DNA from: an uncultured bacterium
Lineage (GTDB): Bacteria > Planctomycetota > Planctomycetia > Pirellulales > UBA1268
DNA: 7,360 nucleotides
Reading direction: 5' to 3'
Assembly (NCBI GenBank): GCA_937959175.1
Contig: CALGAS010000517.1
Location: 1 to 7,360, forward strand
The position numbers and the translations under genes were made by a program. Under the pieces are notes generated by a model. That model saw only the letters and a list, made by a program, of their open reading frames with translations. It was not told where the DNA came from and searched no databases. Of this stretch, positions 5,865-7,360 are shown piece by piece; position 1 is the first letter of the stretch, and every line of letters begins with the position of its first letter.

Positions 5865-7360
5865 ATGCCCATCGTCATCGTCGACGGACAAGAAATCGAG
5901 ATCGGGGCCGACGAGCGGCTCAACTGCATCGAGGCCGCCCGGCGGGCCGGTGTCGAGATTCCGCACTACTGCTGGCACCCCGGGCTCTCGGTCGTGGCCA
6001 GCTGCCGGATGTGCCTGATCGAGGCGGGCCAGCGGGATGCCGAGACCGGCAACGTCTCGATGATCCCCAAGCTCGTGCCGGGCTGCCAGACGCCGGTCAA
6101 AGACGGCACGGTGATCGTCACCGAGAGCGCGAAGGTCAGGGAGAGTCGGGCCCGGGTCGAGGAGGCCCTCCTGATCGACCACCCGATCGACTGCCCGATC
6201 TGCGACAAGGCCGGCGAGTGCCTCCTCCAGGACTACCACTTCGAGCACGGCCAGGCCGAGCGGCGGGCCGACATCCATCCCTTCACCAGCCGCAAGCGGG
6301 ACGTCGGCCCGACGGTCAGCCTGTTCGTCGACCGCTGCATCATGTGCACCCGCTGCGTGCGGTTCACCCGCGAAGTCAGCGGCACCGGCGAGCTGATGGT
6401 GACCAGCCGCGGCGCCAAGGAGGAGATCGACGTCTTCCCCGGCTTCCCGCTCGACAACAAGCTCGCTGGCAACGTCGTCGACCTCTGCCCGGTCGGCGCC
6501 CTCGGCGACAAGGACTTCCTCTACCAGCAGCGAGTCTGGTTCTTGAAGCGGGAGGCGAACGTCTGCGGCGGCTGCTCGGCTGGCTGCTCGATCTACACCG
6601 AGCACAACCAGGACACCGTCTACCGGCTCAAGCCCCGCGAGAATCCCGAGGTGAACACCTGGTGGATCTGCGACGAGGGCCGCTACGGCTGGCACCACCT
6701 CCACGACGACGAGCGGCTGCTAACAGCCACCCGCCGCGAGGGGCCAGCCGGCCCGGCGAGCAACGGTAGCCCGGCCGCGGCCGACGAGGCCCTCGAATGG
6801 GCCGACATCATTGGCCGGCTGCGGACTGATCTCGAGGCAGCCGGGAGCCTGGCGGTCGCCGTCTCGCCGATGCTGACGGTCGAAGAGGCCTGGATGCTCT
6901 GCAGCGTGGCCCGCTCGATCGATCCCGGGGCGTTTCTGGCCCTCGGCCACGTGCCGGTCGCCGGCGACGACGAGACATTCCCCGGCGGCTTCACGATCCG
7001 CGGCGAGAAGTGCCCCAACAAACGGGGCGTCGAGGAGGTGCTCGCCCTGTTCGGCTCCGGCGGCCAATCCTGGGACGACCTGCTGGCCCACGTTGCGAAT
7101 GGCAAGGCCTCTGCCGCCTGGATCACCGCGGGCTATCCCACGGCCTGGATCGACGAGGCGACCGCCGCCACCTTCACCGGCCTCGCCTGTCTTGTCGTGC
7201 AGGACCTGTTCGACTCGCCACTGATGGCCCAGGCCACCTGGCGGCTGCCGGCGGTCGGCTTCGCCGAGCGGGCCGGCACCTGGGTGAACGTCGCCCACCG
7301 CGCCCAGAGCTTCCGGCAGGCGATCCGGCCGCCGGCGGGCGTCTGGCCGGAGGGCCGCCT
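5865..7360 (+). CDS. nuoG: NADH-quinone oxidoreductase subunit G (NuoG, 75 kDa), 3' end cut by the window
   Basis: Largest N-module subunit, a chain of iron-sulfur clusters from NuoF/NuoE towards the Q module. The frame is open from the ATG at 5865 to the window edge (498 residues; the family usually has about 700-900). GGAGG lies nine bases upstream of the start. Ligands in order: [2Fe-2S] N1b, Cys36, Cys47, Cys50 and Cys74; [4Fe-4S] N5, His106, Cys110, Cys113 and Cys119; [4Fe-4S] N4, Cys158, Cys161, Cys164 and Cys208 (CPVGAL); and N7, Cys234, Cys237, Cys241 and Cys269 (VCGGCSAGC, then WICDEGRYGW). From about residue 225 the protein enters the molybdopterin-oxidoreductase-like domain. An Ala/Gly/Pro/Ser-rich linker follows near residues 292-308. 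The remaining C-terminal part is beyond the window. No frameshift is seen. Confidence 0.96.
   Translation, partial: MPIVIVDGQEIEIGADERLNCIEAARRAGVEIPHYCWHPGLSVVASCRMCLIEAGQRDAETGNVSMIPKLVPGCQTPVKDGTVIVTESAKVRESRARVEEALLIDHPIDCPICDKAGECLLQDYHFEHGQAERRADIHPFTSRKRDVGPTVSLFVDRCIMCTRCVRFTREVSGTGELMVTSRGAKEEIDVFPGFPLDNKLAGNVVDLCPVGALGDKDFLYQQRVWFLKREANVCGGCSAGCSIYTEHNQDTVYRLKPRENPEVNTWWICDEGRYGWHHLHDDERLLTATRREGPAGPASNGSPAAADEALEWADIIGRLRTDLEAAGSLAVAVSPMLTVEEAWMLCSVARSIDPGAFLALGHVPVAGDDETFPGGFTIRGEKCPNKRGVEEVLALFGSGGQSWDDLLAHVANGKASAAWITAGYPTAWIDEATAATFTGLACLVVQDLFDSPLMAQATWRLPAVGFAERAGTWVNVAHRAQSFRQAIRPPAGVWPEGR

Overview
The window is mostly a high-GC bacterial gene cluster encoding the first seven subunits of respiratory complex I (NADH:quinone oxidoreductase), in the order nuoA-nuoB-nuoC-nuoD-nuoE-nuoF-nuoG, all on the plus strand. 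nuoG runs off the right edge. Separate nuoC and nuoD genes, very high G/C at third codon positions, and no Shine-Dalgarno sequence before several genes fit a Planctomycetes-like host (Pirellulales type). That assignment is inferred from sequence character, not from a database search.

Layout. Positions 1-468 hold an internal piece of miaB (tRNA methylthiotransferase). It looks gammaproteobacterial and has far more A/T at third codon positions than the rest of the window. At about 468 the sequence switches abruptly, in a different frame, to the C-terminal end of a protein resembling rhamnan-synthesis-type glycosyltransferases (stop at 681-683). Neither gene is complete across the junction, so a chimeric contig join is the first explanation to test. 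A strong intrinsic terminator (807-845) closes that transcript. Between it and nuoA lies a perfect 10-bp inverted repeat (852-877), the best candidate regulatory site for the operon. nuoA-B-C-D (955-3766) follow closely. NuoB, C and D belong to the quinone-reducing Q module and NuoA is membrane-embedded. nuoE-F-G (from 3891) encode the NADH-oxidising N module.

The least ordinary structure is a pair of near-identical long hairpin repeats. One lies between nuoD and nuoE (3765-3846), the other between nuoF and nuoG (5763-5844). Their arms share the same 23-bp sequence but their loops differ, and each copy begins at the stop codon of the preceding gene. They look like dispersed palindromic (REP- or MITE-like) elements that have entered the operon. 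The first falls exactly between the Q-module and N-module genes.

Together the enzymes take electrons from NADH (FMN in NuoF) through iron-sulfur clusters in NuoF, NuoE, NuoG and NuoB to quinone at the NuoB/NuoD interface. All cluster ligands expected in the visible parts are present, including the four cysteines for cluster N7 in NuoG. One odd residue is a valine in NuoD where the quinone-binding tyrosine is expected. I see no novel enzymatic system; the repeats, the junction and the NuoD substitution deserve follow-up. Genes nuoH-nuoN would be expected downstream, outside the window.
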